DNA of 20,407 bases, taken from positions 1-20,407 of the forward strand of contig DAOVTR010000001.1 of assembly GCA_030633015.1 (NCBI GenBank). The letters are read 5' to 3'. A program made the position numbers and the translations under genes. This document shows positions 1 through 7,808 of the stretch, piece by piece. Source of the stretch: Bdellovibrionales bacterium. GTDB taxonomy: Bacteria > Bdellovibrionota > Bacteriovoracia > Bacteriovoracales > Bacteriovoracaceae. The first letter of the stretch is position 1. Each line of letters opens with the position of its first letter. The notes beneath the pieces are model-generated. The model did not search any database and was not told where the DNA came from. It saw only the letters and a list, made by a program, of their open reading frames with translations.

Positions 1-3
1 ATG

Positions 4-13
4 GGTATATACC
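4..13. promoter_or_regulatory. 10-bp perfect palindrome upstream of DUF134 gene
   Basis: GGTATATACC is a perfect 10-bp palindrome about 32 bases before the DUF134 start codon and could be an operator for that regulator. The alternative is that it lies inside the tail of a gene entering from the left: the first 39 bases can be read as an open frame ending in TGA at 37-39, six bases before the next ATG. The window edge prevents a decision. Confidence 0.25.
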
Positions 14-45
14 AAAAAAAGTTGGAAAATATATCGTGAGAATTT

Positions 46-342
46 ATGAGAAGAGGACGAAAAAGAAAAAATAAACATATCGAATGTGATTATGATCAAT
101 ATTTTTTTAAGCCTAGAGGTAAAAAATTATCTGAATTAGGTGTTGTTACAATCACAGCTGAAGAATTAGAGGCCATTAGGCTTGTAGATACTGAACATTT
201 AAGCCAAAGTAGCGCGGCAGAAAAAATGAATACTTCAAGCTCAACTATTCAAAGACTAGTTGAAAGTACGAGAGAAAAAGTTTTTAAAGCATTGATTGAT
301 GGAAATGCAATTGAGATAGAAGGTAGAGATAATAATGTATAA
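46..342 (+). CDS. DUF134 family helix-turn-helix DNA-binding protein
   Basis: This 98-residue protein matches the DUF134 family (COG1342): a basic N-terminus (residues 1-8), a segment where the family usually has a Cys-containing stretch, then the signature 'EELEAIRLVDTEHLSQ' (about 39-54) and a sigma-70 region-4-like helix-turn-helix 'AAEKMNTSSSTIQRLVESTREKV' in the second half (about 57-79, split by function into turn and recognition helix). Family members are small cytoplasmic proteins presumed to bind DNA, often beside NifX/NifB-domain proteins, as here. Length is normal for the family. The ribosome site before the ATG is weak (GTGAG). The next gene starts 22 bases downstream on the same strand, so the two are probably cotranscribed. 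Its target is unknown; the NifX-like gene facing it is the obvious candidate by family context. Confidence 0.85.
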   Translation: MRRGRKRKNKHIECDYDQYFFKPRGKKLSELGVVTITAEELEAIRLVDTEHLSQSSAAEKMNTSSSTIQRLVESTREKVFKALIDGNAIEIEGRDNNV

Positions 343-364
343 GGTATTTTGCTAGGAGGTAGTT

Positions 365-595
365 ATGCCAAGAGGAGATGGATCAGGTCCAAACAGTAAC
401 GGGTGTGGATCAGGAAGAGGATTAGGAAGAAAGTCTGGAAATAAGGATGGCATTGGGCGAGGACAAGGCCGAGGACAGGGGATAAACAACAATAATAATC
501 AAGAAGATCATAATGATGAAAACGTAGGAAGAGGTCTGAACTCTGGAAGCGGTAGAGGTCTTAATCGCTCAGGTGGAAATAGAAGCAATAGATAA
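365..595 (+). CDS. Gly/Arg/Asn-rich DUF5320-like small protein
   Basis: This is a 76-residue low-complexity protein beginning 'MPRGDGSGPNSNGCGSGRG', which resembles the start of DUF5320-type proteins (typically MPRGDGTGPxGxGPxTGRG). Unlike those, it lacks the Met-rich and Cys-rich stretch: there is one Cys near residue 14. GRG tripeptides recur through the chain, and an Asn run with an acidic patch sits in the middle (about 41-53). It has no signal peptide or membrane segment. A strong ribosome site (AGGAGGT) sits seven bases before the ATG, which argues that this is a real gene despite its composition. It follows the DUF134 gene by 22 bases. DUF5320-like proteins are commonly encoded beside NifX-type proteins; their function is unknown. 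The RGG-like composition could also suit nucleic acid binding. Confidence 0.7.
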   Translation: MPRGDGSGPNSNGCGSGRGLGRKSGNKDGIGRGQGRGQGINNNNNQEDHNDENVGRGLNSGSGRGLNRSGGNRSNR

Positions 596-603
596 AATTT
601 TAT

Positions 604-637
604 TGCCTGTAATTAATAATTTTAATGATTACAGGCA
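604..637. terminator. Stem-loop between convergent genes, possible bidirectional terminator
   Basis: TGCCTGTAAT (604-613) and ATTACAGGCA (628-637) form a perfect 10-bp stem with a 14-base A/T-rich loop, between the DUF5320-like gene and the convergent NifX-like gene. The right arm encodes the last residues of the NifX-like protein. There is no clean T-run after the stem on either strand; the minus side is merely A/T-rich. It is therefore a plausible but not textbook terminator. Confidence 0.5.
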
Positions 638-960
638 TTAGAGTCTGTTGAAAGTTTATTATTTAAATAATCTAGAACTGCTTGTTCAGGATCAGATTCA
701 TTAAGTCCGAATATTACTTTCACTCCATTTTGAGTCAAAATATTTTGGGCCATTTGTCCAATTCCGCCTGCAAGTAGTAGGTTTGCTTTTTGTTCAGCAA
801 TCCATTTTGGAATACTTCCGGGAGTATGAGCAGGAGGAGTAACATCTTCTCGTTTAATAATTGTTTTGTTTTCTTCATCAATTTCAAAAAAAGAAAAAAT
901 TTCACAATGTCCAAAATGGGTACATAAAACTTTGTTGGCCACAGGTACTGCAATTTTCAT
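622..960 (-). CDS. NifX/NifB-type dinitrogenase iron-molybdenum cofactor domain protein
   Basis: The 112-residue protein is a single Nitro_FeMo-Co domain: 'MKIAVPVAN' at the N-terminus, 'THFGHCEIFSFFEID' (about 14-28), 'HTPGSIPKWIAEQKANLLLA' (about 45-64) followed by the characteristic 'GGIGQMA', then a C-terminal helix. Family members (MTH1175/NafY/NifX-like) bind iron-sulfur or FeMo-cofactor-like clusters. A stand-alone copy without nif genes normally has an unknown role. I start it at 960 rather than at the upstream ATG at 978, because AAGGAG (967-972) is spaced correctly before ATG-960 and the family begins MKIAV. It faces the DUF134 and DUF5320-like genes. It also lies 82 bases downstream of the purine permease on the same strand, so it may be partly read through from that operon. 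Confidence 0.88.
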   Translation of the reverse strand: MKIAVPVANKVLCTHFGHCEIFSFFEIDEENKTIIKREDVTPPAHTPGSIPKWIAEQKANLLLAGGIGQMAQNILTQNGVKVIFGLNESDPEQAVLDYLNNKLSTDSNACNH

Positions 961-1042
961 TATGATCTCCTTATGCATTATTTAAAAAAAGAAGATACAC
1001 CCATTAATTGCTGTTGTCTTTTAACTTTTGAGAATATTTTAA

Positions 1043-2353
1043 TTAATTTGTAAGAATAAGAGCGCAAATGCAGCATAGATTTATAATCCACAAAAAAGGA
1101 GAAACTTCTTTGTATTTGCCATTAAACAGTTTTATGAAACCATAACTTAAAAATCCCCAAATAATTCCTGTCGATATTGAGTATGTTAGGGGAATAAGTA
1201 TAAAAGATAAAAAAGCGGGAACCGCCTCTTCAAAATCAGACCAATTAATCTTTAAAATAGGAGTCATCATAAAAATACCAACTAATACGAGAATTGGAGC
1301 GGTGGCAATCGATGGAATCATGGATATTAATGGAGATAAAAAAATCAGTGGCATAAAAAGTATTGCAGCAACAATTGCAGTTACTCCTGTTCGCCCTCCA
1401 GCCTTTATACCCGCAGCAGATTCAATATAACTAGTAGCTGAGCTAGTTCCAAAGATTGCTGAAAAAATGGTGGCGAGTGAATCTACAATTAATGACTGCT
1501 TAATATTTCTAGGATCACCATTTTCATCTTTAAGGTCTGCAGCTTCAGCTACTCCTATAAATGTGGAGAGACTATCAAACATATCTGTAAAAATAAATGC
1601 AAAAATTACAGGAAAAAATGCAAATTTAAGTGAGCCTAACAGATCAAGTTGCCCAAATAGTTCAAAGTTCGGAGCTGAAAAAAGGCCACTCCATGTAACT
1701 AAAGTTTTTACTCCGAAATTAATTGAGCTTGCATCTCCCCACCATCTCCCAATGGGAAAGGCAATAATTGTCGTAACCATTATGCCAATTAAAAATGCTC
1801 CTTTAAACTTTCTTATAAGCAGTAATGAGGTGATTAAAATACCAATAATAAATGTAATTGTAGAGGCGTTCATTGGTCCCGCGCCTACAAGTGTAGCAGG
1901 GTGACTGATTACTAAGCCTCCATTTACAAAACCAATAAAAGCTATAAAGAGTCCAATTCCCCCTGATATTGAAAGTCTTAATGATCTAGGAATGGCCTTT
2001 ACAATTTTGGTTCGAATATTAAAAATAGAAAGAAGTAGAAAAATTATTCCGGCCCAGAAAATTGTACCAAGAGCAGTTTGCCAAGGGATTTTCATTCCTA
2101 AAACCACACTAAATGTAAAAAAAGCGTTGAGTCCCATGCCGGGAGCTAAGACAATAGGATTTTTTCCATACAATCCCATTAGTAGTGTACTTAGTACTGT
2201 AACCATAACAGTTGCGGTTACTAGTGCAGGAAACGGCATTCCTGTTTTAGCTAGTATGGCCGGATTTACAATGATAATATAAACTGTAGCAAGAAAAGTT
2301 GTAGCTCCTGCAATAATTTCCGTTTTAAGTTCATCTGTTCCAATCTTTTTCAT
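1043..2353 (-). CDS. NCS2 family purine (hypoxanthine/guanine/adenine-type) permease
   Basis: This 436-residue multi-pass inner-membrane protein belongs to the AzgA/COG2252 branch of NCS2, which imports nucleobases with protons. Supporting features are 'TEIIAGATTFLATVYIIIVN' at the N-terminus (about 11-30), 'GMGLNAFFTF' (about 73-82), the 'FTDMFDSLSTFIGV' segment with family-conserved acidic and polar residues (about 260-273), and 'GTSSATSYIESAAGIKAGGRTG' (about 303-324, key residues Thr-Ser-Tyr-Ile-Glu-Ser). Length is normal. A GGAG ribosome site precedes the ATG. The gene begins 35 bases after the RND gene ends on the same strand, so they probably share a transcript. Exact base specificity cannot be read from sequence. 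Confidence 0.93.
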   Translation of the reverse strand: MKKIGTDELKTEIIAGATTFLATVYIIIVNPAILAKTGMPFPALVTATVMVTVLSTLLMGLYGKNPIVLAPGMGLNAFFTFSVVLGMKIPWQTALGTIFWAGIIFLLLSIFNIRTKIVKAIPRSLRLSISGGIGLFIAFIGFVNGGLVISHPATLVGAGPMNASTITFIIGILITSLLLIRKFKGAFLIGIMVTTIIAFPIGRWWGDASSINFGVKTLVTWSGLFSAPNFELFGQLDLLGSLKFAFFPVIFAFIFTDMFDSLSTFIGVAEAADLKDENGDPRNIKQSLIVDSLATIFSAIFGTSSATSYIESAAGIKAGGRTGVTAIVAAILFMPLIFLSPLISMIPSIATAPILVLVGIFMMTPILKINWSDFEEAVPAFLSFILIPLTYSISTGIIWGFLSYGFIKLFNGKYKEVSPFLWIINLCCICALILTN

Positions 2354-2388
2354 TGTATCTCCACGAATTAATATAATAATTATTTTAG

Positions 2389-5300
2389 TTAAATGTTTTT
2401 AAGTTTTTTAAATTTCTCAAGTAGTAGAGGAAGTAAAATTAAATTTGCTAATGTTCCCGTAAGTAAACCATATGAAAGTGCAATTACTACAGGAACTAGG
2501 GTTTTGACGTCTCCTCCTATACCGTAGACGCTAGGAAGAAGGCCTGCAACAGTTGTTACTGTTGTTAGAAGTATCGGGCGGAATCTTGAAATTGCGGCTT
2601 GTTTTGCATTAATTGTTTTATTTTGCATATAAGTGCTAACTAAAATAATTGCATCATTAACTAAGATTCCTGACAGTCCAATAATACCTACGAGTCCCAT
2701 AAAGTTCATGGGGACACCGTGTAAAATAAAAGCAACCATGGCTCCTGTTGCTCCAAAGGGGAGAATTGTAAAAATAATAAATGGAATTGCATAAGAATTG
2801 AATAAAATGACTAAGATCATATAGATAAGGGAGATGCTAATAATCATAGCAAAAAGTAGCGCACTCATTGATTCGGAAGTTTCTTTTGCTTCACCTTTTA
2901 TTTTCATATTCATATTTTTATAATTACTTTTATTTGAATCCCACCATATCTTTATTTTTTTTGCCATTTGTCTTGGAGTTATAATTTTGGTTTTTGTTTG
3001 TATTTTCATTAATAAATTAGGCATTCCTCTGGTATGGTGTACTTGAGTTACTCCTTTTTGAGTTGTAAATTTAGTAAAGGTTTTAAGGGGTACAAGTCGT
3101 TTTTCATTGTTTAAAATAAGTAGTTCTTTGAGTATTTGCTCACTTCCTCTCTGTTTTTTAGGAAGTAGTACTCTGTAGTTTAAGGTATAATCATGAAGTG
3201 GGTCTTCTGTTGCAATTACGCCGTTAAAAGCGGCCCTGATTGTTTGAGATATTTGAGCGACGTTAATTCCAAATCTTGCCATTTCCTGAAAATCAAATTT
3301 TAGTTTAATCTCCTTCGTTGACGAGTTTCCTCTCTTATCAATTGACTCAATTCCATTTTGTTTTGAAATGAATGTCTCAAGATCGTTCATTAGTTTTATT
3401 CGGTTTTTATGTTTTTTACCTGAAATTACTAATTCTACTCCAGTTCCAGGGTTGGGCCCAAGAATTTGCTCTTCTAAAACAATAGAAGTAAATGGCCAGT
3501 TTTTAGTTTTAATCGTTTTGGATAATTCTTTTAAAATTACTTTCGCCGATTTTTTACGTTCTGCTCTTGGTATCAGCGTAACTAAAATTTGGCCCCAGTT
3601 TTCATGGTAGCCTTCTGATCTAATTCGTTTAACTGTGTGATGACCTGCAAAGGTTTGAATATTTAAAAGATCTTTTTTTGATAATTTTTTGTGAACAAAA
3701 ACTCTAAGTAGGTTAAGTTCTTTATCCATGCTAAAGATGCTCTCTCCATCTGGGAGCTCAACATTTATATAAATTCCTTCTGAGCTATCATCATATAATA
3801 AAACAAACTTACTAAATGATTTAATACTTAAAAAAGTGCAAGTAACTAGAAAAATTATAAAAAAAGTTGATGTTAGTTTTGCTCGTTTAATACAAATTGT
3901 TAGAAGTAAATCATATTTTTGTACAATAAATATGAACCATTTCTTTTGCTTAGTAGGTTTATTACTTTTTAAGTGATGTGGAAGCAAAACAGATGATTCA
4001 AATAAACTTGCTAAAAGAGTTAGTGAAATAACAACGGGATAAAATTTAATAAATTTCCCCATCATTCCACCCATTTGGGCTAAAGGAATAAATGCGACTA
4101 TTGTTGTTCCAATTGTAACACTAAGTGGCCAAAATAGTCGGGTGAGTTCTTTAGCTGTTTGACTCTTATTTAAATTAAGCTCTCTTGATTTGAACATTGT
4201 CTCGCCAACAACAATTCCATCATCAACAAGCATACCGAGCACTGTAATTATTGCTCCAAGTGTAATTATATTGATACTAATACTAAAATAATTCATTCCA
4301 ATAGCAACTAGTAAAAGACTGATCGGGATCCCCATTGCTGTCCAAAAACTAGTTTTTAAATCTAAAAATAAAAGGAGACAAAGAAAAACCAGGACAAAAC
4401 CAATTAAAGCATTCGAAGAAACAACGCCGAGCATGGATTTAATAGTTTTTCCTTTATCACTCGCAACGACTAAATTATATTTTTTTAGAAATGGTTTATC
4501 TTTATTCTGCTTAAGCCATTTATGTACTTGATTTACGACTGTTAAAACATCAGCATTAGCTTTTTTTGTTATTTGAAATAGTACAGCTCTTTTTCCGTTA
4601 ACTCTTAAAATGGTTTTTTCCTTTGAGTATTTACGAGTTACCTTAGCAATATCTTTAATTTGAATTCCTTCTCCTGAAAAATTACTTCTTATAACAACAT
4701 CTTCGATCTCTTTTAAACCCGAAAAACGACTGACTGTAATAATTGTTTTATTAGACTTTAGTGACTGTACGCTGCCACCATTTTGATAGACATTTCTATT
4801 TTTAAGCGCCATCCAAACATCTTCAATTGCAATATAGTTTTTTGCAAGGAGCTTTTGATTTACTTCAATATGAATTTCCGGATCTTCAAGTCCTGTTGTT
4901 CTTATCTCACTGACTCCTGGTATTTTTTGCAATGAATTGACTAGTTTTCTGCCTGTTGCAAATTGGGCCAATAAATTGTTTTCTCCTTTTGCAGTAAGAG
5001 CAAGATTTACCACCGGCATAAGTTTAGGATTTGCATCAATGATTTTTATATCATCCACGCCAGGACCAATGTTGTCTATATTGTCTAATGTTATTGATCT
5101 AAAAATTTCGTCTTTTACTCGTTGTGGGTATTGTCTATCTCTATCAAGGTATAAATAAATTAGTGCTCCATTAGGATTTGATATTGAGTTATAACTTTTA
5201 ATTTCACTAATTTCTTTTATCTCTTGCTCAATTGGAGTCACCGCATTTATTTCAATATCTTTTGCACTACTACCTCGAGAAGTAATTTGTAAAATCATGG

Positions 5301-5433
5301 TATCTATATCTGTTAAAGGGAAGACATCTTTTTTTAGTCCTATTACAGATTTAATCCCAAAAATAACTATTATAATAAATAGGAAGCTGAGAACTTTGCT
5401 GTTGCCTAATATTTTTTCAAACCATTTATCCAT
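2389..5433 (-). CDS. RND superfamily efflux transporter, AcrB/HAE-1-like permease subunit
   Basis: The protein has 1014 residues, the usual length for AcrB-type proton-driven exporters of the inner membrane. It shows the family's two-fold layout: an N-terminal membrane helix (about 9-31), a long periplasmic porter region, a block of helices with the acidic proton-relay pair 'GMLVDDGIVVGE', a second porter region containing 'LGPNPGTGVELVISGK', and a last helix block with 'GLSGILVNDAIILVS'. In the second block an Asn-Asp pair stands where AcrB has its Lys motif, a pattern seen in other RND subfamilies. I chose ATG-5433 over the upstream start at 5463 because AGAGGA precedes it and 'MDKWFEKIL' is a normal start. 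No HlyD-type adaptor or TolC-like channel is in the window, so it must use partners elsewhere. It is the first gene before the purine permease. Confidence 0.93.
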   Translation of the reverse strand: MDKWFEKILGNSKVLSFLFIIIVIFGIKSVIGLKKDVFPLTDIDTMILQITSRGSSAKDIEINAVTPIEQEIKEISEIKSYNSISNPNGALIYLYLDRDRQYPQRVKDEIFRSITLDNIDNIGPGVDDIKIIDANPKLMPVVNLALTAKGENNLLAQFATGRKLVNSLQKIPGVSEIRTTGLEDPEIHIEVNQKLLAKNYIAIEDVWMALKNRNVYQNGGSVQSLKSNKTIITVSRFSGLKEIEDVVIRSNFSGEGIQIKDIAKVTRKYSKEKTILRVNGKRAVLFQITKKANADVLTVVNQVHKWLKQNKDKPFLKKYNLVVASDKGKTIKSMLGVVSSNALIGFVLVFLCLLLFLDLKTSFWTAMGIPISLLLVAIGMNYFSISINIITLGAIITVLGMLVDDGIVVGETMFKSRELNLNKSQTAKELTRLFWPLSVTIGTTIVAFIPLAQMGGMMGKFIKFYPVVISLTLLASLFESSVLLPHHLKSNKPTKQKKWFIFIVQKYDLLLTICIKRAKLTSTFFIIFLVTCTFLSIKSFSKFVLLYDDSSEGIYINVELPDGESIFSMDKELNLLRVFVHKKLSKKDLLNIQTFAGHHTVKRIRSEGYHENWGQILVTLIPRAERKKSAKVILKELSKTIKTKNWPFTSIVLEEQILGPNPGTGVELVISGKKHKNRIKLMNDLETFISKQNGIESIDKRGNSSTKEIKLKFDFQEMARFGINVAQISQTIRAAFNGVIATEDPLHDYTLNYRVLLPKKQRGSEQILKELLILNNEKRLVPLKTFTKFTTQKGVTQVHHTRGMPNLLMKIQTKTKIITPRQMAKKIKIWWDSNKSNYKNMNMKIKGEAKETSESMSALLFAMIISISLIYMILVILFNSYAIPFIIFTILPFGATGAMVAFILHGVPMNFMGLVGIIGLSGILVNDAIILVSTYMQNKTINAKQAAISRFRPILLTTVTTVAGLLPSVYGIGGDVKTLVPVVIALSYGLLTGTLANLILLPLLLEKFKKLKNI

Positions 5434-5466
5434 GTTGTCATATCCTCTGTTTAATAAGATCAATGA

Positions 5467-5472
5467 ATTATA
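5467..5472 (-). promoter_or_regulatory. Candidate -10 box for the RND-purine permease operon
   Basis: On the minus strand a perfect TATAAT lies 33 bases before the RND start codon. No good -35 hexamer is found 16-18 bases upstream (GGCCCT at 17), so the box may need an activator or be fortuitous in this A/T-rich gap. Confidence 0.35.
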
Positions 5473-5575
5473 CCTTAGATTCTCTATTTAGGGCCAGTTT
5501 GATTCATGAATAAATTTTACAATGATAGTCATTTTTATGATTTTTTAGTGGTAAGTATACTTTGTAAGGGGATTT

Positions 5576-6061
5576 ATGAATAAATTAACTGTTTTGTTTT
5601 GTATTGTATTTGTGTCTATTTCTGTTTTTGCGCACGATAATTCATCGTTGTTTTGTGAAAGTCCTACTAGTCATTTTTTCATTTGGACCAAGAATAATAA
5701 AGTAACCCTTAAAATTGTATTTCCTTATGGGAGTCGTTTCTTAAAAATAAGTCGAAGTAGCGTTTCAGCTTCCGAACTTAAATCACTAGGTAATTTAGCA
5801 ATTCAGATAAAGCAGAGATATACCAACGAAATTATAGTAAGTTGGCCTAAAGAGAATTGTATCTTTAAAGATAATATTATTATTCAATGTCGCAAAGGTA
5901 ATAGTGATTTTTTTATGATACCATCCTTAAGCAGTCAACTGATTGAAACGAAGAGTTTTTATGGCAATTTTAAGAAAATTAAAATAAATTTATCGTTTTG
6001 GTTTGACTTTGGGCAGCATAGCATTAGTGGGGATTTTCATCCGAATATGTGTTATCAATAA
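5576..6061 (+). CDS. Secreted hypothetical protein with four cysteines
   Basis: This 161-residue protein is not recognised. It has a clear Sec signal peptide (hydrophobic residues about 4-18, likely cleavage after VFA-19). The mature part is about 140 residues, beta-rich by appearance, with Cys at 27, 95, 105 and 159 that could form two disulfides in the periplasm. A ribosome site (AAGGGG) precedes the ATG. It lies 28 bases before a thioredoxin-like gene on the same strand and probably shares its transcript. That neighbour carries no signal peptide, so it would not act directly on this protein's disulfides. Confidence 0.7.
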   Translation: MNKLTVLFCIVFVSISVFAHDNSSLFCESPTSHFFIWTKNNKVTLKIVFPYGSRFLKISRSSVSASELKSLGNLAIQIKQRYTNEIIVSWPKENCIFKDNIIIQCRKGNSDFFMIPSLSSQLIETKSFYGNFKKIKINLSFWFDFGQHSISGDFHPNMCYQ

Positions 6062-6089
6062 TTTTTTGATTGTGGTTTAAAAGGTATAT

Positions 6090-6320
6090 ATGAATATAAA
6101 AATTTTAGGAACAGGTTGTCCTAAGTGTAAAAAGTTAGAAGATAATACTAGAAAAGCAGTTGAAGAACTTGGTATTGATGCAGAAATAAAAAAAATTACA
6201 GATATCGCTGAAATTACAAAATATAATATTTTAATGGCTCCTGCTTTAGTATTAGATGAAAAAGTTTTATTTTCTGGAAGAGTGAATTCGGTAGAAGAAA
6301 TAAAAAAGATATTAAGTTAA
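6090..6320 (+). CDS. Thioredoxin-like small redox protein (TM0996/MTH895 family)
   Basis: At 76 residues this is a minimal thioredoxin fold: 'MNIKILGTGCPKCKKLEDN' with the redox motif Cys10-Pro-Lys-Cys13, a helix with 'AVEELGIDAEI', and the cis-proline region 'MAPALVLDEKVLFSGRV' (about 50-66). The family (glutaredoxin-like, often annotated 'thioredoxin family protein' or 'MTH895/SelW-type') is cytoplasmic and typically sits directly upstream of a UPF0718 permease, exactly as here with three bases between them. The pairing suggests it supplies electrons to, or regulates, the permease or its substrate, which is inference. The ribosome site AAAGG lies just upstream. Confidence 0.9.
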   Translation: MNIKILGTGCPKCKKLEDNTRKAVEELGIDAEIKKITDIAEITKYNILMAPALVLDEKVLFSGRVNSVEEIKKILS

Positions 6321-6323
6321 ACC

Positions 6324-7286
6324 ATGTTCAAGTTAATCGCAGATCAAATTGTATATAATATTTTAGGAATTACTTTTGGTTCTTCGTTTGGAAGTTCATT
6401 GCATTTTTTCATTTACGACTCTTTAAAAATAGGTTTTTTAATTATTTTTATGATTTCTTTAATGGGAGTAATTAATTCTTATTTTCCAATCGATAGAGTT
6501 CGAAGTTTTTTAGAGGGGAAGAAGCTTTTCGGTCTAGAGCACTTGCTTGCATCAGTTCTTGGGGCAGTAACTCCTTTTTGTAGTTGTTCATCAATCCCAC
6601 TTTTTATTGGATTTTTGAAAGGAGGAATACCTCTGGGAGTGACTCTTTCATTTTTAATTACCTCTCCCTTGGTTAATGAGATGGCAATTGCTTTGTTTCT
6701 TGGAATATTTGGAATAAAGCTTACTTTGATTTATGCAATATCTGGAATATTAATAGGAACATTTGTTGGGCTATTTTTAAGAAGATTAGGTCTTGAAAAA
6801 TATTTAGAAGACTGGGTTAAAGGGCAGATCGCTGAAAAACTTCAAAGTGCCAACGAAAAAGATTTAAGAAATTTAAAAGAGAGGCTTCCTGAAATTAAAA
6901 GTGATGCCCTCGATACTTTTAAGCGAATCATTCCTTATGTACTCGTTGGCGTTTTTATTGGTGCAATCATTCATGGATATGTTCCAACTAATTATTTTGA
7001 GCAGTACATGGGACGTGATAATTATTGGGCCGTACCTGTGTCTACATTGTTGGCAATTCCCATGTATTCAAACGCATCAGGAGTTATTCCAATTATTCAA
7101 AGTTTGATTGCTAAGGGAATTCCCGTGGGGACAGCAATTGCTTTTATGATGGGAGTTGTAGGTCTTTCTTTTCCAGAAGCACTAATGCTTAAAAAGGTTA
7201 TGAAACTTAAGCTTATATTAATCTATTTTTCTTCAGTTGGATTTTCAATTATTTTACTCGGTTATTTTTATAATTATATTTTGTAA
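6324..7286 (+). CDS. UPF0718/DUF318 (COG0701) membrane permease
   Basis: The 320-residue membrane protein belongs to the permease family that includes YraQ and the organoarsenical exporter ArsP. The N-terminal half carries 'TPFCSCSSIPLFIGFLKGG' (about 83-101; Cys86 and Cys88) followed by 'LITSPLVNEMA'. The C-terminal half carries a matching segment 'PMYSNASGVIPIIQSLIAKG' (about 247-266) followed by 'GLSFPEALM', so the two halves look like an internal repeat in which the cysteines are kept only in the first. A hydrophilic coiled loop joins them (about 165-195). The substrate is unknown. There is no recognisable ribosome site before the ATG, which starts three bases after the thioredoxin-like stop, so translation is probably coupled. 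No ArsR regulator or arsenate reductase is nearby, so I do not call it ArsP. Confidence 0.88.
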   Translation: MFKLIADQIVYNILGITFGSSFGSSLHFFIYDSLKIGFLIIFMISLMGVINSYFPIDRVRSFLEGKKLFGLEHLLASVLGAVTPFCSCSSIPLFIGFLKGGIPLGVTLSFLITSPLVNEMAIALFLGIFGIKLTLIYAISGILIGTFVGLFLRRLGLEKYLEDWVKGQIAEKLQSANEKDLRNLKERLPEIKSDALDTFKRIIPYVLVGVFIGAIIHGYVPTNYFEQYMGRDNYWAVPVSTLLAIPMYSNASGVIPIIQSLIAKGIPVGTAIAFMMGVVGLSFPEALMLKKVMKLKLILIYFSSVGFSIILLGYFYNYIL

Positions 7287-7306
7287 CTAAATATAGATCT
7301 TTAAAG

Positions 7307-7336
7307 TTGACATAATTTTATTGTTTGTTGTGTAAT
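7307..7336 (+). promoter_or_regulatory. Sigma-70-type promoter giving a predicted leaderless transcript
   Basis: A perfect -35 TTGACA (7307-7312) and a near-consensus -10 TGTAAT (7331-7336) are separated by 18 bases. Transcription would start about seven bases past the -10, at 7343-7344, which is the ATG of the barrel gene. No Shine-Dalgarno sequence is present, consistent with a leaderless mRNA. Confidence 0.6.
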
Positions 7337-7343
7337 TGGGTAA

Positions 7344-7808
7344 ATGAAAAAATTATGTTTATTACTCTTATTAATGTTTTTATCAAGCAGCAATGTTTTA
7401 GCTGCTTTAGAATTTCGTAGTGATTTTTTCTCTTCATATTTAATAGGTGGAAGTAACGATTTATTAATTAGATCAAATAATTCAATACTTATGGGTGGTG
7501 TTGGTCTTTCTTTTGGCATAAATTATCTTCATGATCCTTTGCACTCATATATTACAGATAGTGGCTATGGTGGTGTTATCAAGTTTGGTGATAGAACTTT
7601 TTTTGAAATGGCCGGAGGTTATTTTGAAAGGAAGTATGATGATTTAAAAGGTCGTGGTTTTTATCTTGTTTTAATGGGGGGAAGACAGTGGAGTAATAAT
7701 TTTTCAGTTTCTATACCAATTATCATAAAAAGAATTGCAAGTGGTGATCTTGAGAAGAGATGGATGGTTGATGTTATTCCTTATTTTGGTTTGAGGTTTA
7801 AATTTTGA
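7344..7808 (+). CDS. Small outer-membrane beta-barrel-like protein, first of a paralogous pair
   Basis: The 154-residue protein has a Sec signal peptide (MKKLCLLLLLMFLSSSNVLA, cleavage after about residue 20). The rest alternates polar and hydrophobic residues with aromatic girdles, and ends in Phe ('YFGLRFKF'), typical of a short transmembrane beta-barrel recognised by the BAM machinery. The C-terminal part resembles that of the next protein ('FFEMAGGYF...KGRG...FSVSIPI' against 'FFLEVAAGF...WGRG...WHVSLPI'), so the two look like tandem duplicates. No enzyme motif is convincing; the His-x-x-x-His-Ser near the middle is not placed like the PagL active site. It is first in an apparent three-gene operon. 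Confidence 0.75.
   Translation: MKKLCLLLLLMFLSSSNVLAALEFRSDFFSSYLIGGSNDLLIRSNNSILMGGVGLSFGINYLHDPLHSYITDSGYGGVIKFGDRTFFEMAGGYFERKYDDLKGRGFYLVLMGGRQWSNNFSVSIPIIIKRIASGDLEKRWMVDVIPYFGLRFKF

Noticed and set aside
622..960. Part of a nitrogen-fixation cluster
   Set aside because: The cofactor-binding domain is present but no nifH, nifD, nifK, nifB radical-SAM or assembly gene is in the window.
6324..7286. ArsP organoarsenical exporter in an arsenic operon
   Set aside because: The family fits but no ArsR, ArsC or other arsenic gene is nearby, and the thioredoxin-like partner is typical of the general UPF0718 group.
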